Of a DNA stretch of 64,000 nt, positions 30,076-39,116 are shown piece after piece. Below the pieces are notes generated by a model. That model had not been told where the DNA came from. It saw only the letters and a program-made list of their open reading frames with translations, and ran no database searches. The stretch lies in contig NZ_JABAEB010000001.1 of assembly GCF_012584455.1 (NCBI RefSeq), positions 248,001 through 312,000 of the forward strand, in the 5' to 3' direction. Within the stretch, counting starts at the first letter, position 1, and each line of letters begins with the position of its first letter. This stretch comes from Shewanella oncorhynchi (GTDB lineage Bacteria; Pseudomonadota; Gammaproteobacteria; Enterobacterales; Shewanellaceae). A program made the position numbers and the translations under genes.

Positions 30076-30112
30076 CTACCCGCGGTATTGGCTATTGCCA
30101 TGCAGCGGGTAG
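30076..30112 (+). other. Hairpin between receptor and tetR genes
   Basis: CTACCCGC / GCGGGTAG, eight perfect pairs with a 21-nt loop, 10 bp after the receptor stop. No T-run follows directly, so it might reduce readthrough or protect the upstream mRNA rather than terminate. Confidence 0.45.
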
Positions 30113-30157
30113 CAAGAGCGGTTAGAATGGCTTTTTTGCCTTGGAAACCTTATCGAT

Positions 30158-30868
30158 ATGACACAAGTACCGGATCAACCCACTCAAAAACGCCAGCGTG
30201 GTAGACCTAGCCGTATTTCCCGTGAGGCTATCGCCAGAGCTGCGTTGGAGATTGGGGTTGATCAAGCGACCATCCCAGCTATAGCGGCGCATTTAAAGGT
30301 CGATCATTCTTCCCTCTACTATCACGTAGCAGGTCGGAATGATGTTATCTCCATTGCCGCTGAGCTTGCAATTAATGAGCTGGACTGGCGAGCGCCAGCG
30401 GCCACAGATTGGCGGAGCGAATTGATCATATTGACCGATGCCATTTGGGCACTCTATGAGCGTTATCCTGGCCTCGCTGAGTCTATCCATCAGGCCAGTG
30501 TTACGCCGTCATCGGGTATACGTTCTTTTGCTGAATCGGTCGAAAAGCTGCAACAAAAAGGCTTCTCCCTCGATGAAGCAGTGCTGGCCGTTGATATCTT
30601 AGTTGACATGGTGGGGGAGTGCTTTTTGGGATGGTGGTCAACCACTAAACCAGAAGCCGATGGTCGGACACGTAAAGAGCGAATTATCGCAATTTGGGAA
30701 GATGAAGCCACCAAGCTCCCTGATAAAGCTGAGCAGATAAATGCGATGGTAGACATTATGAAGGTGGGCGCCCGCAAATGGTGGGAGCGAAAACGTGACT
30801 TAGTGTTAGCGGGTATTGCCGTTACCCATGCCCAAAAGGCAGGGGGATCTGATAAGGCTCAAACATAG
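30158..30868 (+). CDS. TetR family transcriptional regulator
   Basis: 236 residues. The N-terminal helix-turn-helix follows a basic AT-hook-like stretch (KRQRGRPSRISREAI). The helices read ALEIGVDQATIPAIAAHLKVDHSSLYYHVAGRNDV at about 30-65, the standard TetR DNA-binding pattern. The C-terminal half is helical and resembles the TetR-type C-terminal ligand domain (ELIILTDAIWALYERYPGL). It lies between the receptor and the importer genes on the same strand. The 25-bp palindrome upstream of the receptor is its likely operator. Its ligand is unknown but could be the siderophore or a related small molecule. Whether it acts together with Fur is untested. Confidence 0.9.
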   Translation: MTQVPDQPTQKRQRGRPSRISREAIARAALEIGVDQATIPAIAAHLKVDHSSLYYHVAGRNDVISIAAELAINELDWRAPAATDWRSELIILTDAIWALYERYPGLAESIHQASVTPSSGIRSFAESVEKLQQKGFSLDEAVLAVDILVDMVGECFLGWWSTTKPEADGRTRKERIIAIWEDEATKLPDKAEQINAMVDIMKVGARKWWERKRDLVLAGIAVTHAQKAGGSDKAQT

Positions 30869-30940
30869 CGCGTCGATATGAAAACCTCATAGCGGCTGCA
30901 GATTAGTACAAGATTTATTGCGTATAGGAAGTAACAGTTT

Positions 30941-31882
30941 GTGAAGGTGGTTTATGCACTGACGTGCTTTTTTGTGCTTTGTTTTGCCTCATTGCTGCTA
31001 GGTGCAAAGTATGCCTCTGTGGCGCAGATGCTGACGTTATCGGATGATGTCTGGTTGGTGTTATCTGCGAGTCGTCTGCCGCGGCTCTTTGCCTTGATTT
31101 GCTCAGGTGTAGGGCTCGCTGTCTGTGGCGTGATATTGCAGCAGATTGTGCAAAACAAGTTTGTTGAACCTGCTACTTGTGGCGGGCTTGATGCCGCCAA
31201 ACTAGGCATATTAATTTCAATCATTCATGCCCCGAGTATGGGTGTCACCGCCAGAATGTTGGGGGCTTTGGTTTTTTGCTTGCTTGCGAGCTTAGCTTTT
31301 ATTCTGATTATTCGTGGTATTCGGTATAAGAGTCCGGTGCTCATTCCAATTATTGGGATTATGTTTGGCAGTGTACTCAGTGCGATAGCGGAACTTTATG
31401 CTTATCAAAACAATATGATGCAAAATATGCAGGGATGGATGCTGGGTGATTTTTCAAAAATCGTGCAGGGTAACTACGAAATCATCTATCTGATCCTTCC
31501 CGTAGTCATACTGACCTACCTTTATGCACAGCGCTTTACCATTGTAGGAATGGGCGAAGGCTTAGCTACCACACTAGGCCTGAGTTATTTCAACCTAGTT
31601 ATCTTAGGGTTAGTGCTGGTTTCCCTGACCATAGCGACCACAGTTATCACAGTCGGGAGCATTCCATTTATTGGTTTGATTATTCCTAATCTTGTCGCTA
31701 TGCGTTACGGCGATAATTTAAAACGTACCTTGCCTATTATCGCCTTTGCTGGCGCAACACTACTGATTATCTGCGACTTACTTGGTCGGCTTATTTTGTA
31801 TCCCTTTGAAATTCCGATAGGTCTAACGGCAAGCTGTTTAGGTGGACTCATATTTTTAGTTATCGTTTGGAAAATCAAATGA
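30941..31882 (+). CDS. FecCD-family iron-siderophore ABC permease 1
   Basis: 313-residue inner-membrane permease of the FecCD family, closest in pattern to YclN/FatD/VctD (importers of petrobactin, anguibactin or catecholate siderophores). It has about nine to ten hydrophobic helices, NKFVEPATCGGLDAAKLGIL as the family signature, MQGWMLGDFSKIVQGNYE in the middle and VGSIPFIGLIIPNLVAMRYGDN as the ATPase contact loop. The start is GTG 30941 with AGGAAG upstream. The stop overlaps the next permease start (ATGA). It heads a tight four-gene unit. Confidence 0.9.
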   Translation: MKVVYALTCFFVLCFASLLLGAKYASVAQMLTLSDDVWLVLSASRLPRLFALICSGVGLAVCGVILQQIVQNKFVEPATCGGLDAAKLGILISIIHAPSMGVTARMLGALVFCLLASLAFILIIRGIRYKSPVLIPIIGIMFGSVLSAIAELYAYQNNMMQNMQGWMLGDFSKIVQGNYEIIYLILPVVILTYLYAQRFTIVGMGEGLATTLGLSYFNLVILGLVLVSLTIATTVITVGSIPFIGLIIPNLVAMRYGDNLKRTLPIIAFAGATLLIICDLLGRLILYPFEIPIGLTASCLGGLIFLVIVWKIK

Positions 31883-32829
31883 AAGACAGTGCATGGCGTT
31901 TTTTGAGCTGGGGACTGCCTATTATGTTGGCAGTCACATTTTTATTGATGGGCTCAGGCTTTGATTTTGACTATGTCATACCGAATCGATTGGTGCGTTT
32001 GGGCACTATTTGCCTTGGTGGTGTCTGTATTGCGTTTTCTTCGATACTGTTTCAGACCTTAGCCGGAAATCGCATTTTAACGCCATCTATCATGGGGTAT
32101 GAAGGGATTTACTTGATTTTTCAGGCTCTGTTGATCCTTATCTTAGGGACGGGCAGCAGTATTCTGATCACCGCTAACAGCAATTTCTTTGTCTCAGTCG
32201 TGGTGATGTTGCTTTACTCAATGGCGATTCACCGCTGGCTATTTAGTGGAGATCGACATGATGTGTTCTTCCTACTGCTTGTAGGCTTAGTGCTCACTGT
32301 GGTGTTAGGCAGTTTTACTCAGTTAATCCAATATTCTATCAGTCCCGGTGAGTTTTCTATTTTCCAGAGCTACAGCTTAGCGTCGTTCAACCGCGCTCAA
32401 CCAGAGCAATTGCTTATCTCACTAGTACTTGTCAGTGCCGTGTGTATTGCCGCTTGGAGAGTGCGTGCTGTGCTTGATGTATTACTGATGGGGCGGGAGC
32501 AAGCTATCTCTATTGGTATTGATTATCAAAAAGTGGTGCGCCTGCTATTGGGTCTTATCGCGGTATTGGTCGCAATATCAACCAGTTTAGTGGGGCCGAC
32601 TGCTTTTATGGGGATATTTGTCGCGAACATGGCCTATGCACTGGCAAGGCATCCGTCGCACTCATTTACTTTGATAACAGGATGCGCCGTTGCTATCTCG
32701 GTTTTTCTGATCGCGCAAATGCTCGTTGAGCATCTGTTTAATTATCAAACCAGTGTTGGGCTATTAATTAATCTATTTTGTGGCGCCTATTTCTTTGTCT
32801 TAATTCTTAAACCTCGGAGCGCAGTGTGA
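31879..32829 (+). CDS. FecCD-family iron-siderophore ABC permease 2
   Basis: 316-residue FecCD permease, partner of the preceding gene (YclO/FatC/VctG type). ATG 31879 overlaps the upstream stop by four bases (ATGA), so translation is coupled. Motifs: CLGGVCIAFSSILFQTLAGNRILTPSIMG, the family coupling region, and GPTAFMGIFVANMAYALARHPSH toward the C-terminus. The permeases differ in sequence, which fits a heterodimer. The stop overlaps the ATPase GTG start. Confidence 0.9.
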   Translation: MKDSAWRFLSWGLPIMLAVTFLLMGSGFDFDYVIPNRLVRLGTICLGGVCIAFSSILFQTLAGNRILTPSIMGYEGIYLIFQALLILILGTGSSILITANSNFFVSVVVMLLYSMAIHRWLFSGDRHDVFFLLLVGLVLTVVLGSFTQLIQYSISPGEFSIFQSYSLASFNRAQPEQLLISLVLVSAVCIAAWRVRAVLDVLLMGREQAISIGIDYQKVVRLLLGLIAVLVAISTSLVGPTAFMGIFVANMAYALARHPSHSFTLITGCAVAISVFLIAQMLVEHLFNYQTSVGLLINLFCGAYFFVLILKPRSAV

Positions 32830-33608
32830 TAACCGTCAATAACTTATATCAGTCTTATGGCGCGAAACCTGTGCTAAAAAATGTCACGGCACAATTTCCA
32901 GAACATCAGATGACTTCTCTCATCGGTCCCAACGGTGCCGGCAAAAGTACCTTACTGATGTCGATTGGTCGGTTACTGAATATCCAGCAGGGCGAGGTAT
33001 TACTCAAAGGTACTGCTATCCACAATATTCCCTTGAAGGATTATGCCAAGCAAGTGGCAACCATGCGTCAGTTTAACAGCCTCAATTTACGCCTAACGGT
33101 CAGGGAGTTAGTGGCATTTGGTCGTTTTCCCTATAGCCAAGGGGCACTCACAAAGGAAGATCATCGCGCCATTGATGAAGCGCTGTCGTTTTTAGCTTTA
33201 CAGTCATTAGCCAATGTATTTATTGATGAACTTAGCGGTGGACAACGCCAAATGGCTTTTCTGGCAATGGCGATTGCGCAGCAAACGGATTATTTATTGT
33301 TAGATGAACCGCTCAACAATCTGGATATGAAACATGCCGTTAGCATCATGCGGGCACTTCGCCATCTGTGTGACGATTACAAACGAACGGTAGTGTTAGT
33401 GGTTCACGATATCAATTTTGCGGCTAACTACTCCGACTATATTGTCGGTATGAAGCAAGGCGTTGTGCACTGCGCTGGACCCGTTGAAGAGGTCGTCACA
33501 GCACAAAGGTTAAAAGCACTGTACGAACTGGATCTTGAGGTGCTGAAAACGAGTCAAGGAACAGTATGTAACTATTTCAACTTCAACTTACAAGGAGAAT
33601 ACAAGTGA
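32826..33608 (+). CDS. Iron-siderophore ABC transporter ATPase
   Basis: 260-residue ATPase of the FepC/YclP/FatE type. Walker A is LIGPNGAGKSTLL, the Q-loop region is MRQFNSLNLRLT, the signature is ELSGGQRQMAFLAMAIAQQ, and Walker B is YLLLDEPLNNLD, followed by the H-loop VVLVVHDINFA. GTG 32826 overlaps the upstream stop. It completes the importer with the two permeases and the downstream lipoprotein. Confidence 0.93.
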   Translation: MITVNNLYQSYGAKPVLKNVTAQFPEHQMTSLIGPNGAGKSTLLMSIGRLLNIQQGEVLLKGTAIHNIPLKDYAKQVATMRQFNSLNLRLTVRELVAFGRFPYSQGALTKEDHRAIDEALSFLALQSLANVFIDELSGGQRQMAFLAMAIAQQTDYLLLDEPLNNLDMKHAVSIMRALRHLCDDYKRTVVLVVHDINFAANYSDYIVGMKQGVVHCAGPVEEVVTAQRLKALYELDLEVLKTSQGTVCNYFNFNLQGEYK

Positions 33609-34606
33609 CGTCGAAATGTAGAAGTGGGACTAAAGTGATAGCGATTCTGTTATTTAGCTCGGCTTTTTTGCTGGCCTGCGACAATAAAACTGAATCAGTA
33701 CAACTTGCATCATTGGATACGAGTGCTTCAACGGCTGAGTTGGATTTTGCCCCGATAGAGGTAGAGCATAAGCTGGGCACTACTGTTATTACAAAACGGC
33801 CAGTACGTGTTGCGGCCCTAGATATGAATGAAGTCGACTATCTCGAACAGTTGGGTATTCCCATTGTCGGTATGCCAAAGGATTTTGTTCCTTACTACCT
33901 GAAAGACTACAGCAACAATAGTGATATCGTTGATTTAGGTGCTATCGTTCAACCCAATATGGAACGTATTTATGCACTTAAACCCGATTTGGTGCTGATG
34001 TCATCCGTTCAAGCTAGTCATTATCAAGCGCTTTCCAATTTGGCACCAACCATTCATTTGGATATTGATTACCAAGACAGCAACAGCGATTACTTTGATA
34101 TAGTCACAAAACACTTATTGATGCTGGGTAAATTATTCGATAAGCAAACCTTGGCAAAACATAAAGTGGATGAACTGGAAAGTAAGATCCAAGCCGCCAG
34201 AATGGTGATTAAGGACAGGCCAGAAAAAGCCTTAGTGGTGCTACATAATAATGGTGCTTTTCGATTTTTAGGTATTCGTTCTCGGTATGGGTTTATTTAC
34301 AGTGCGCTAGGGGTTAAACCCGCTAGCTTATCAGAGCAGATGGGATTGCACGGTCAACCTGTATCAAGCGAGTTTATTCTTGAAAACAATCCCGACATTA
34401 TTTATGTCGTCGACAGAACCGCAGTGATGGAGCGAAGCCCCGTATTGGATAAACAGTCCATAGATAACCCTCTCTTGCGTGAAACTAACGCTTGGAAGAC
34501 GGGGAATGTTATTTTTGTGGATCCTGAGGCTTGGTATATCACAGGTGCGGGCATAACATCCCTTAATATCATGATTGATGATGTGTTAAAGGGTTATGTA
34601 AAGTAG
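33605..34606 (+). CDS. Siderophore-binding lipoprotein of the ABC importer
   Basis: 333-residue periplasmic binding protein with a lipoprotein signal (ILLFSSAFLLAC, lipobox LLAC). The mature part follows the FatB/CeuE/YclQ pattern: EVDYLEQLGIPIVGMPKDFVPYYL, IYALKPDLVLMSS and NAWKTGNVIFVDPEAWYITGAGI. GTG 33605 has AAGGAG upstream and overlaps the ATPase stop. It delivers ferri-siderophore to the FecCD-type importer. The related proteins favour catecholate or mixed siderophores, but the ligand cannot be fixed from sequence. Confidence 0.9.
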   Translation: MTSKCRSGTKVIAILLFSSAFLLACDNKTESVQLASLDTSASTAELDFAPIEVEHKLGTTVITKRPVRVAALDMNEVDYLEQLGIPIVGMPKDFVPYYLKDYSNNSDIVDLGAIVQPNMERIYALKPDLVLMSSVQASHYQALSNLAPTIHLDIDYQDSNSDYFDIVTKHLLMLGKLFDKQTLAKHKVDELESKIQAARMVIKDRPEKALVVLHNNGAFRFLGIRSRYGFIYSALGVKPASLSEQMGLHGQPVSSEFILENNPDIIYVVDRTAVMERSPVLDKQSIDNPLLRETNAWKTGNVIFVDPEAWYITGAGITSLNIMIDDVLKGYVK

Positions 34607-34760
34607 CTGGCTGCAAATCGTCTATGGACGGCATAGCTAATGACTCATGGGATAAGTTACCTCTTGTAACATTTAAGCCCTACGGCTTAGGTAAATCGGT
34701 TTGCAACTTTAGTCGTGCTTAACATACAATCGCCTGCCAAATTATCTGAGGAAGTAGGGT

Positions 34761-35051
34761 TTGAATAGTGTGATACAAACAAGACGCACCCTAGCAATAT
34801 GGCTTGCTGCCATATTGGTGCTATTGTCTGTTGCCATTGCTGTTCACAGTGTTTCCCATGCTAGTGAAGACTCCAAGGCCAATTGTTCGCTGTGCTTACA
34901 TCAGCACCAGTTGCAACATGCGCTAACCAGCACCCCCTTTCATTTCCAACTCGCTCAACAGGGTTATATTTCGGTTGAGTTTCAGGCCGTTTCCTTTAAG
35001 CGACCTTTTAGTCGTTTCTTCAATAGTCGTGCTCCGCCCATAACAGCATAA
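34761..35051 (+). CDS. Small Cys/His membrane protein upstream of siderophore receptor
   Basis: 96 residues from TTG 34761 (GAGGAAG six bases upstream). One transmembrane helix or signal anchor (about 10-30) is followed by ANCSLCLHQHQLQHAL, a CxxC with a cluster of histidines that could bind metal or heme. It resembles short DUF2946-like proteins, but I am not sure. It lies 85 bp before a siderophore receptor gene on the same strand and may be part of its operon. Role in metal handling is inference. Confidence 0.55.
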   Translation: MNSVIQTRRTLAIWLAAILVLLSVAIAVHSVSHASEDSKANCSLCLHQHQLQHALTSTPFHFQLAQQGYISVEFQAVSFKRPFSRFFNSRAPPITA

Positions 35052-35136
35052 GTTACTGTTTATTCAATTTATCTTAATTAACTTTGAGCGCCTTGGCTTA
35101 GCTAAGGCGCCGATGCTGTTTATTTTCGGAGTGAAA

Positions 35137-37308
35137 ATGACTTCTTTTTATGTCCCTAAGCGCACTGCGCTGTTGCTGGGTGCCTTGTTTGTGTTCAATC
35201 CTATTTCAATGCTGTTGGCCGCAGAAAGCAGTCAATCGAGTTCACAAGCTATTGATACTGTGAGTGACGCAGTGCTTGACACTGATATTGAACGTTTAAG
35301 TATCCACTATCGCCAAGCCTATCGTGGCAATGTGTCCTCAACTGAACTTCCCCAAGCGATCAGTGTGTTAGACGAGCAATTGATAAAAGACGCGGGGCTG
35401 ACGCGGTTTCAAGATGTACTGGACTATTCTGCCAGTGTGGCGCGGCAAAATAATGGCGGCGGCTTATGGGATAGTTTTTCCCTACGCGGCTTTCCGGGCA
35501 ACGAAAACATGCCATCGGGGTATTTAATTAATGGATTTAATGGTGGCCGAGGTTTTAGTGGTCATAGAGATTTATCAAACGTTGCCTATGTCGAGATTTT
35601 AAAAGGCCCAGGTTCGGCACTTTATGGCCGCTCGGAGCCCGGTGGCACAGTTAATATCGTCACTAAGAAACCCCAATATGAAACCAGTGGTTATTTAAAA
35701 GCATCGGCTGGGAGTTTCGACCAATATCGGTTAGAAGGTGATGTGACCTCAGGTTTAACCGATAACTTGGCATTTCGGATTAATGGCGCTTGGCAGGAAC
35801 ACGATAGTTTTCGTGATTATGTGTTTAGCGATAAAAAAATCGTTACGCCGTCTGTGCGTTGGCAGATTTCCGAAAAAGCTTCCTTGCTGTATGAAATGGA
35901 ATATCTCAAGCAGGAACAGCTATTCGATCGCGGCATTATTGTGCTCAATAACGATATTAATACCGTACCCCGCTCGCGTTATTTAGGTGAGCCTAATGAT
36001 GGCGCAACGGAGGTGAATGCCACAGGGCATCAGCTGACCTATGACTATGAATTAAATGATGATTGGTCATTAACTGCTGGCTATAACTACCGAGACTCTA
36101 GCTTGAAGGGTTATTCGTCTGATGCTGAGTTAGTAAAGGGGCGGCAATCGCTATTTGATGATGGTCGCACGCTGACTAGGCAGCACAGATATCGTGACTA
36201 CGCCTCTGAGGACAATTCGCTGCGTCTAGAGTTAAGTGGTCATGTGGATACGGGTTTTATTCGTCATAATTTGCTGCTCGGTGCCGATGCCTATCACTAC
36301 AATTTGAAGACGGGACTGTATCGTTATCGGGGCAAAAAAGGTGAATACGCCATCGATATCTATACCCCTCAATACGGTGGGCCTCAGCCAGAGGTGAGTT
36401 TGTTGTATGAGAATAACGAGACTCAAAAGGCGTGGGGGACCTATCTGCAAGATCAAATGGATTTAACTGAAAAGTGGAAGCTGCACCTCGGGCTAAGGTT
36501 CGATAGTTATCAGCAAGATATCAGTGAAGTCGTGAAAGATACTCTGTCAGAGCAAACCGATAGTCGAGTCAGCCCCAAGGTGGGTCTGGTGTATTTATGG
36601 TCCGATGCCTTAAGTTTCTATAGCTCTTATTCTGAAGGCTTTTTACCGCTTTCTGGAACTGACTTTGCGGGTAAGCCCTTCGAAGCGGAAGAGAGTCAGT
36701 CGGTTGAACTGGGGATGAAGTTTAATGGTACTTGGTTAAACGATCTTCCTATAAACGGTAGTTTAGCCGTGTTCGATGCCCAAAAGAGCAATATCTTGAC
36801 CTCAGATCCTATCAATGTTGGTTTTTCTGCCACCTTAGGTAAAGCTAAAAGTAGCGGGGTTGAACTCGATTTAGCCGCCGAACTGACGGAGGATTTACAA
36901 GCAAAATTATCCTATGCCTATCTTAATACCCGTACCGCCAATGACAGCTTGAATCCTGATTGGGGCGTGCTCATTCCTGCAGGCAGTCCACTGGTGAATG
37001 TGCCAAAGCATACCGCGAGTGTGATTCTGAAACAGGATTTGAATAGGCTTTCTATTGATGGTCATCTAGGGCTTAGCTGGCGTTATGTGGATTCGCGTCT
37101 CGGTGATTCTGCCGATCCGAGTTTTCAATTGCCTTCTTATCAGTTAGTTGGGTTGTTTATGAACACCCACTTAAGCGACAACTTAAGCCTTGGAGTGAAT
37201 CTGGATAACTTACTGGATGAACATTACATCGCGAGTAGCTATTCCGCTCTTTGGGCCGTGCCGGGTGAGCCACGTAGCATTAAAGTGAGTGTTAGCTATG
37301 AATTCTAA
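35137..37308 (+). CDS. TonB-dependent siderophore receptor (FhuE/FpvA-type)
   Basis: 723-residue receptor with a signal peptide ending near LLAAESS. ATG 35137 has GGAG five bases upstream. An N-terminal TonB-box-like stretch (DIERLSIHYRQAYRG) precedes the plug (about 60-200): AISVLDEQLIKDAGL, FSLRGFPGNENMPSGYLINGF, and VEILKGPGSALYGRSEPGGTVNIVTKKP, the signature of siderophore receptors (TIGR01783 class). The barrel ends NLLDEHYIASSY and VSVSYEF. The gene overlaps the DUF1624 gene by 11 bases. I see no clear Fur box upstream. The ligand is unknown. Confidence 0.92.
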   Translation: MTSFYVPKRTALLLGALFVFNPISMLLAAESSQSSSQAIDTVSDAVLDTDIERLSIHYRQAYRGNVSSTELPQAISVLDEQLIKDAGLTRFQDVLDYSASVARQNNGGGLWDSFSLRGFPGNENMPSGYLINGFNGGRGFSGHRDLSNVAYVEILKGPGSALYGRSEPGGTVNIVTKKPQYETSGYLKASAGSFDQYRLEGDVTSGLTDNLAFRINGAWQEHDSFRDYVFSDKKIVTPSVRWQISEKASLLYEMEYLKQEQLFDRGIIVLNNDINTVPRSRYLGEPNDGATEVNATGHQLTYDYELNDDWSLTAGYNYRDSSLKGYSSDAELVKGRQSLFDDGRTLTRQHRYRDYASEDNSLRLELSGHVDTGFIRHNLLLGADAYHYNLKTGLYRYRGKKGEYAIDIYTPQYGGPQPEVSLLYENNETQKAWGTYLQDQMDLTEKWKLHLGLRFDSYQQDISEVVKDTLSEQTDSRVSPKVGLVYLWSDALSFYSSYSEGFLPLSGTDFAGKPFEAEESQSVELGMKFNGTWLNDLPINGSLAVFDAQKSNILTSDPINVGFSATLGKAKSSGVELDLAAELTEDLQAKLSYAYLNTRTANDSLNPDWGVLIPAGSPLVNVPKHTASVILKQDLNRLSIDGHLGLSWRYVDSRLGDSADPSFQLPSYQLVGLFMNTHLSDNLSLGVNLDNLLDEHYIASSYSALWAVPGEPRSIKVSVSYEF

Positions 37309-38554
37309 TATCAGCGCTAACCCAGCGTTATCTTCAGGTTTTGCTGAGCAAGAACTGGGTCGTTCTATTGGCCGCACCCGGATTAATAGTATCGATATGA
37401 TGCGCGGCATGGTGATGCTTATCATGTTACTCGACCATGTGCGGGAGCGGTTTTTCTTTCACATGCAGGTGAGCGATCCTATGGATTTGAGTTCGACCTC
37501 TTGGGGGCTTTTTGTGAGTCGCTTTGCCGCCCATTTTTGTGCGCCGGTCTTTGTGTTCTTAACCGGGGTTTCTGCATGGCTTTATGCCAATCGTAGCCAT
37601 GGCGAGCCACGTTCAGCACGTATGTTTTTGATTAAACGCGGGCTGTTTTTAATCGCGCTGGAAATTTTAGTGATTAACTTCTCTAACCTCTCTTGGATGG
37701 TCAGCTATTACACCCTTTGGTTGCAGGTGATTTGGGTGATTGGTCTGAGTATGTTAGCGCTCGCTGCGCTGATAAACCTGCCTAGACCTTGGATGGCCCT
37801 TTTAGGATTTGCGATTGTTTTTGGCCATAATCTGTTGACGCCAATTGGTTTTCAGCCCAATGAGTGGGCTTACGGTCTGTGGACCATATTGCACGACCGC
37901 GGTTATCTCGTCAGCGAAGGTGCGCTTAGGGTTAAGGTGAGTTATCCCGTGCTGCCTTGGATTGGGGTGATTTTACTGGGTTATGTTGCAGGGCCTCTTT
38001 TTAGTAATAAACCGAACGGAAGCCATCTTGATACATTGGCTCGCCAGCAAAAGCTGCTGTTTTTAGGGATCAGCTGTTGGGTACTTTTTGCGGTACTACG
38101 TGGGTTTAACCTTTATGGCGAAACCTTGCCTTGGCAGTCGGGGGCACATTTGGGTGAAACCTTAATGTCGGTATTCAATTTAACGAAATACCCGCCATCA
38201 TTAAGCTTTTTACTGGTGACCTTAGGCGGCATGTTTTTTTGCTTAGTGGCCTTTGAGCGGTATTTTGCATCAAGTGGGAAAGTGGGTGGGAGATTAGCGC
38301 GAGTGGGCCATGGGTTGTCTGTGTTTGGCTCAGTCCCTATGTTCTTCTATATCTTACATTTGTACGTGCTGTTACTGCTTTATACTTTAGCGAAATTCAT
38401 CTTTGGCGCAAACCATGGTGAGTACTTTGGCGTGAGCAATATAGGATGGGTTTGGTTTATCGCGGGCGTGTTAGCCATCGCATTGTATTATCCCGTTAAG
38501 CGATTTAGCGAGTATAAAAAACACAGCACTCAGGCTTGGATTAAGTACCTCTAA
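37298..38554 (+). CDS. DUF1624 membrane protein (heparan-alpha-glucosaminide N-acetyltransferase-like)
   Basis: 418-residue polytopic protein of the DUF1624/HGSNAT-catalytic family. It has RINSIDMMRGMVMLIMLLDHVRERFF at the N-terminus (the DxxRG and LDH region conserved in these acyltransferase-like proteins) and about ten hydrophobic helices. ATG 37298 lies inside the receptor gene (11-nt overlap), so translation is coupled. The family transfers acyl groups across membranes in eukaryotes; bacterial substrates are unknown. Coupling to a siderophore receptor suggests modification or passage of the siderophore, which is inference. Confidence 0.85.
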   Translation: MNSNISANPALSSGFAEQELGRSIGRTRINSIDMMRGMVMLIMLLDHVRERFFFHMQVSDPMDLSSTSWGLFVSRFAAHFCAPVFVFLTGVSAWLYANRSHGEPRSARMFLIKRGLFLIALEILVINFSNLSWMVSYYTLWLQVIWVIGLSMLALAALINLPRPWMALLGFAIVFGHNLLTPIGFQPNEWAYGLWTILHDRGYLVSEGALRVKVSYPVLPWIGVILLGYVAGPLFSNKPNGSHLDTLARQQKLLFLGISCWVLFAVLRGFNLYGETLPWQSGAHLGETLMSVFNLTKYPPSLSFLLVTLGGMFFCLVAFERYFASSGKVGGRLARVGHGLSVFGSVPMFFYILHLYVLLLLYTLAKFIFGANHGEYFGVSNIGWVWFIAGVLAIALYYPVKRFSEYKKHSTQAWIKYL

Positions 38555-38583
38555 TCTATTCTGTTTGATCAAGCTTTAAAGGC

Positions 38584-38617
38584 AAAAGTCGCCAAGTGTT
38601 TACTTGGCGACTTTTTT
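38584..38617. terminator. Strong terminator after the DUF1624 gene
   Basis: AAAAGTCGCCAAGT / ACTTGGCGACTTTT, fourteen pairs, loop GTTT, then TT. It probably also serves dps from the opposite strand, since A runs precede it. Confidence 0.93.
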
Positions 38618-38648
38618 GCTTTGGTCAGAGCAATAATCTATTTAGCAA

Positions 38649-39116
38649 TTATTCTGCGAGTAAGCTGCGTAGCATCCAGGCATTTTTTTCATGCAGTTGG
38701 ATGCGCTGGGTGAGTAAGTCCGCAGTCGCCTCATCATTCGCTTGATTTACCAGCGGATACAAGGCTCTGGCATTGCGGATTACTAGCTCCTGATCGCTTA
38801 ATAGTTCGCGGATCATGGTTTCGGCTTGAGTGACACCTTGATCTTCTTTTATCTCGGTCAGCGCGGCATAAGCTGAATATGAGCCGAGTGCTCTGGCGCC
38901 TAATGCACGTACACGCTCTGCGATAAGGTCGACCGCAAGGGCAAGTTCGGTATACTGCTGTTCAAATAGCAAGTGTAAGCTAGTGAACATTGGGCCAGTA
39001 ACGTTCCAGTGAAAGCTATGGGTCTTAAGGTAAAGACTGTAGCTGTCAGCCAATAGTTGGTTTAGCCCTGCGGCGATTTCTTCTCTGTGAGCTTGATTGA
39101 TACCTATGTTAATCAT
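38649..39116 (-). CDS. dps: DNA-protection ferritin-like protein Dps
   Basis: 155-residue mini-ferritin that stores iron and removes hydrogen peroxide, often binding DNA in stationary phase. The family signature is clear: THSFHWNVTGPMFTSLHLLFEQQY and then TELALAVDLIAERVRALG, containing the His, Asp and Glu ferroxidase ligands. AAGGAAAA precedes ATG 39116. It is a single gene next to the iron-uptake block. A DNA-binding lysine-rich tail is absent, since the N-terminus is short (MINIGINQAHREEI). OxyR or Fur control is plausible but not evident here. Confidence 0.94.
   Translation of the reverse strand: MINIGINQAHREEIAAGLNQLLADSYSLYLKTHSFHWNVTGPMFTSLHLLFEQQYTELALAVDLIAERVRALGARALGSYSAYAALTEIKEDQGVTQAETMIRELLSDQELVIRNARALYPLVNQANDEATADLLTQRIQLHEKNAWMLRSLLAE

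Noticed and set aside
20890..38648. Integrated element with att repeats at tRNA-Trp
   Set aside because: I could not see an integrase, nor a second copy of the tRNA 3' end within the window.
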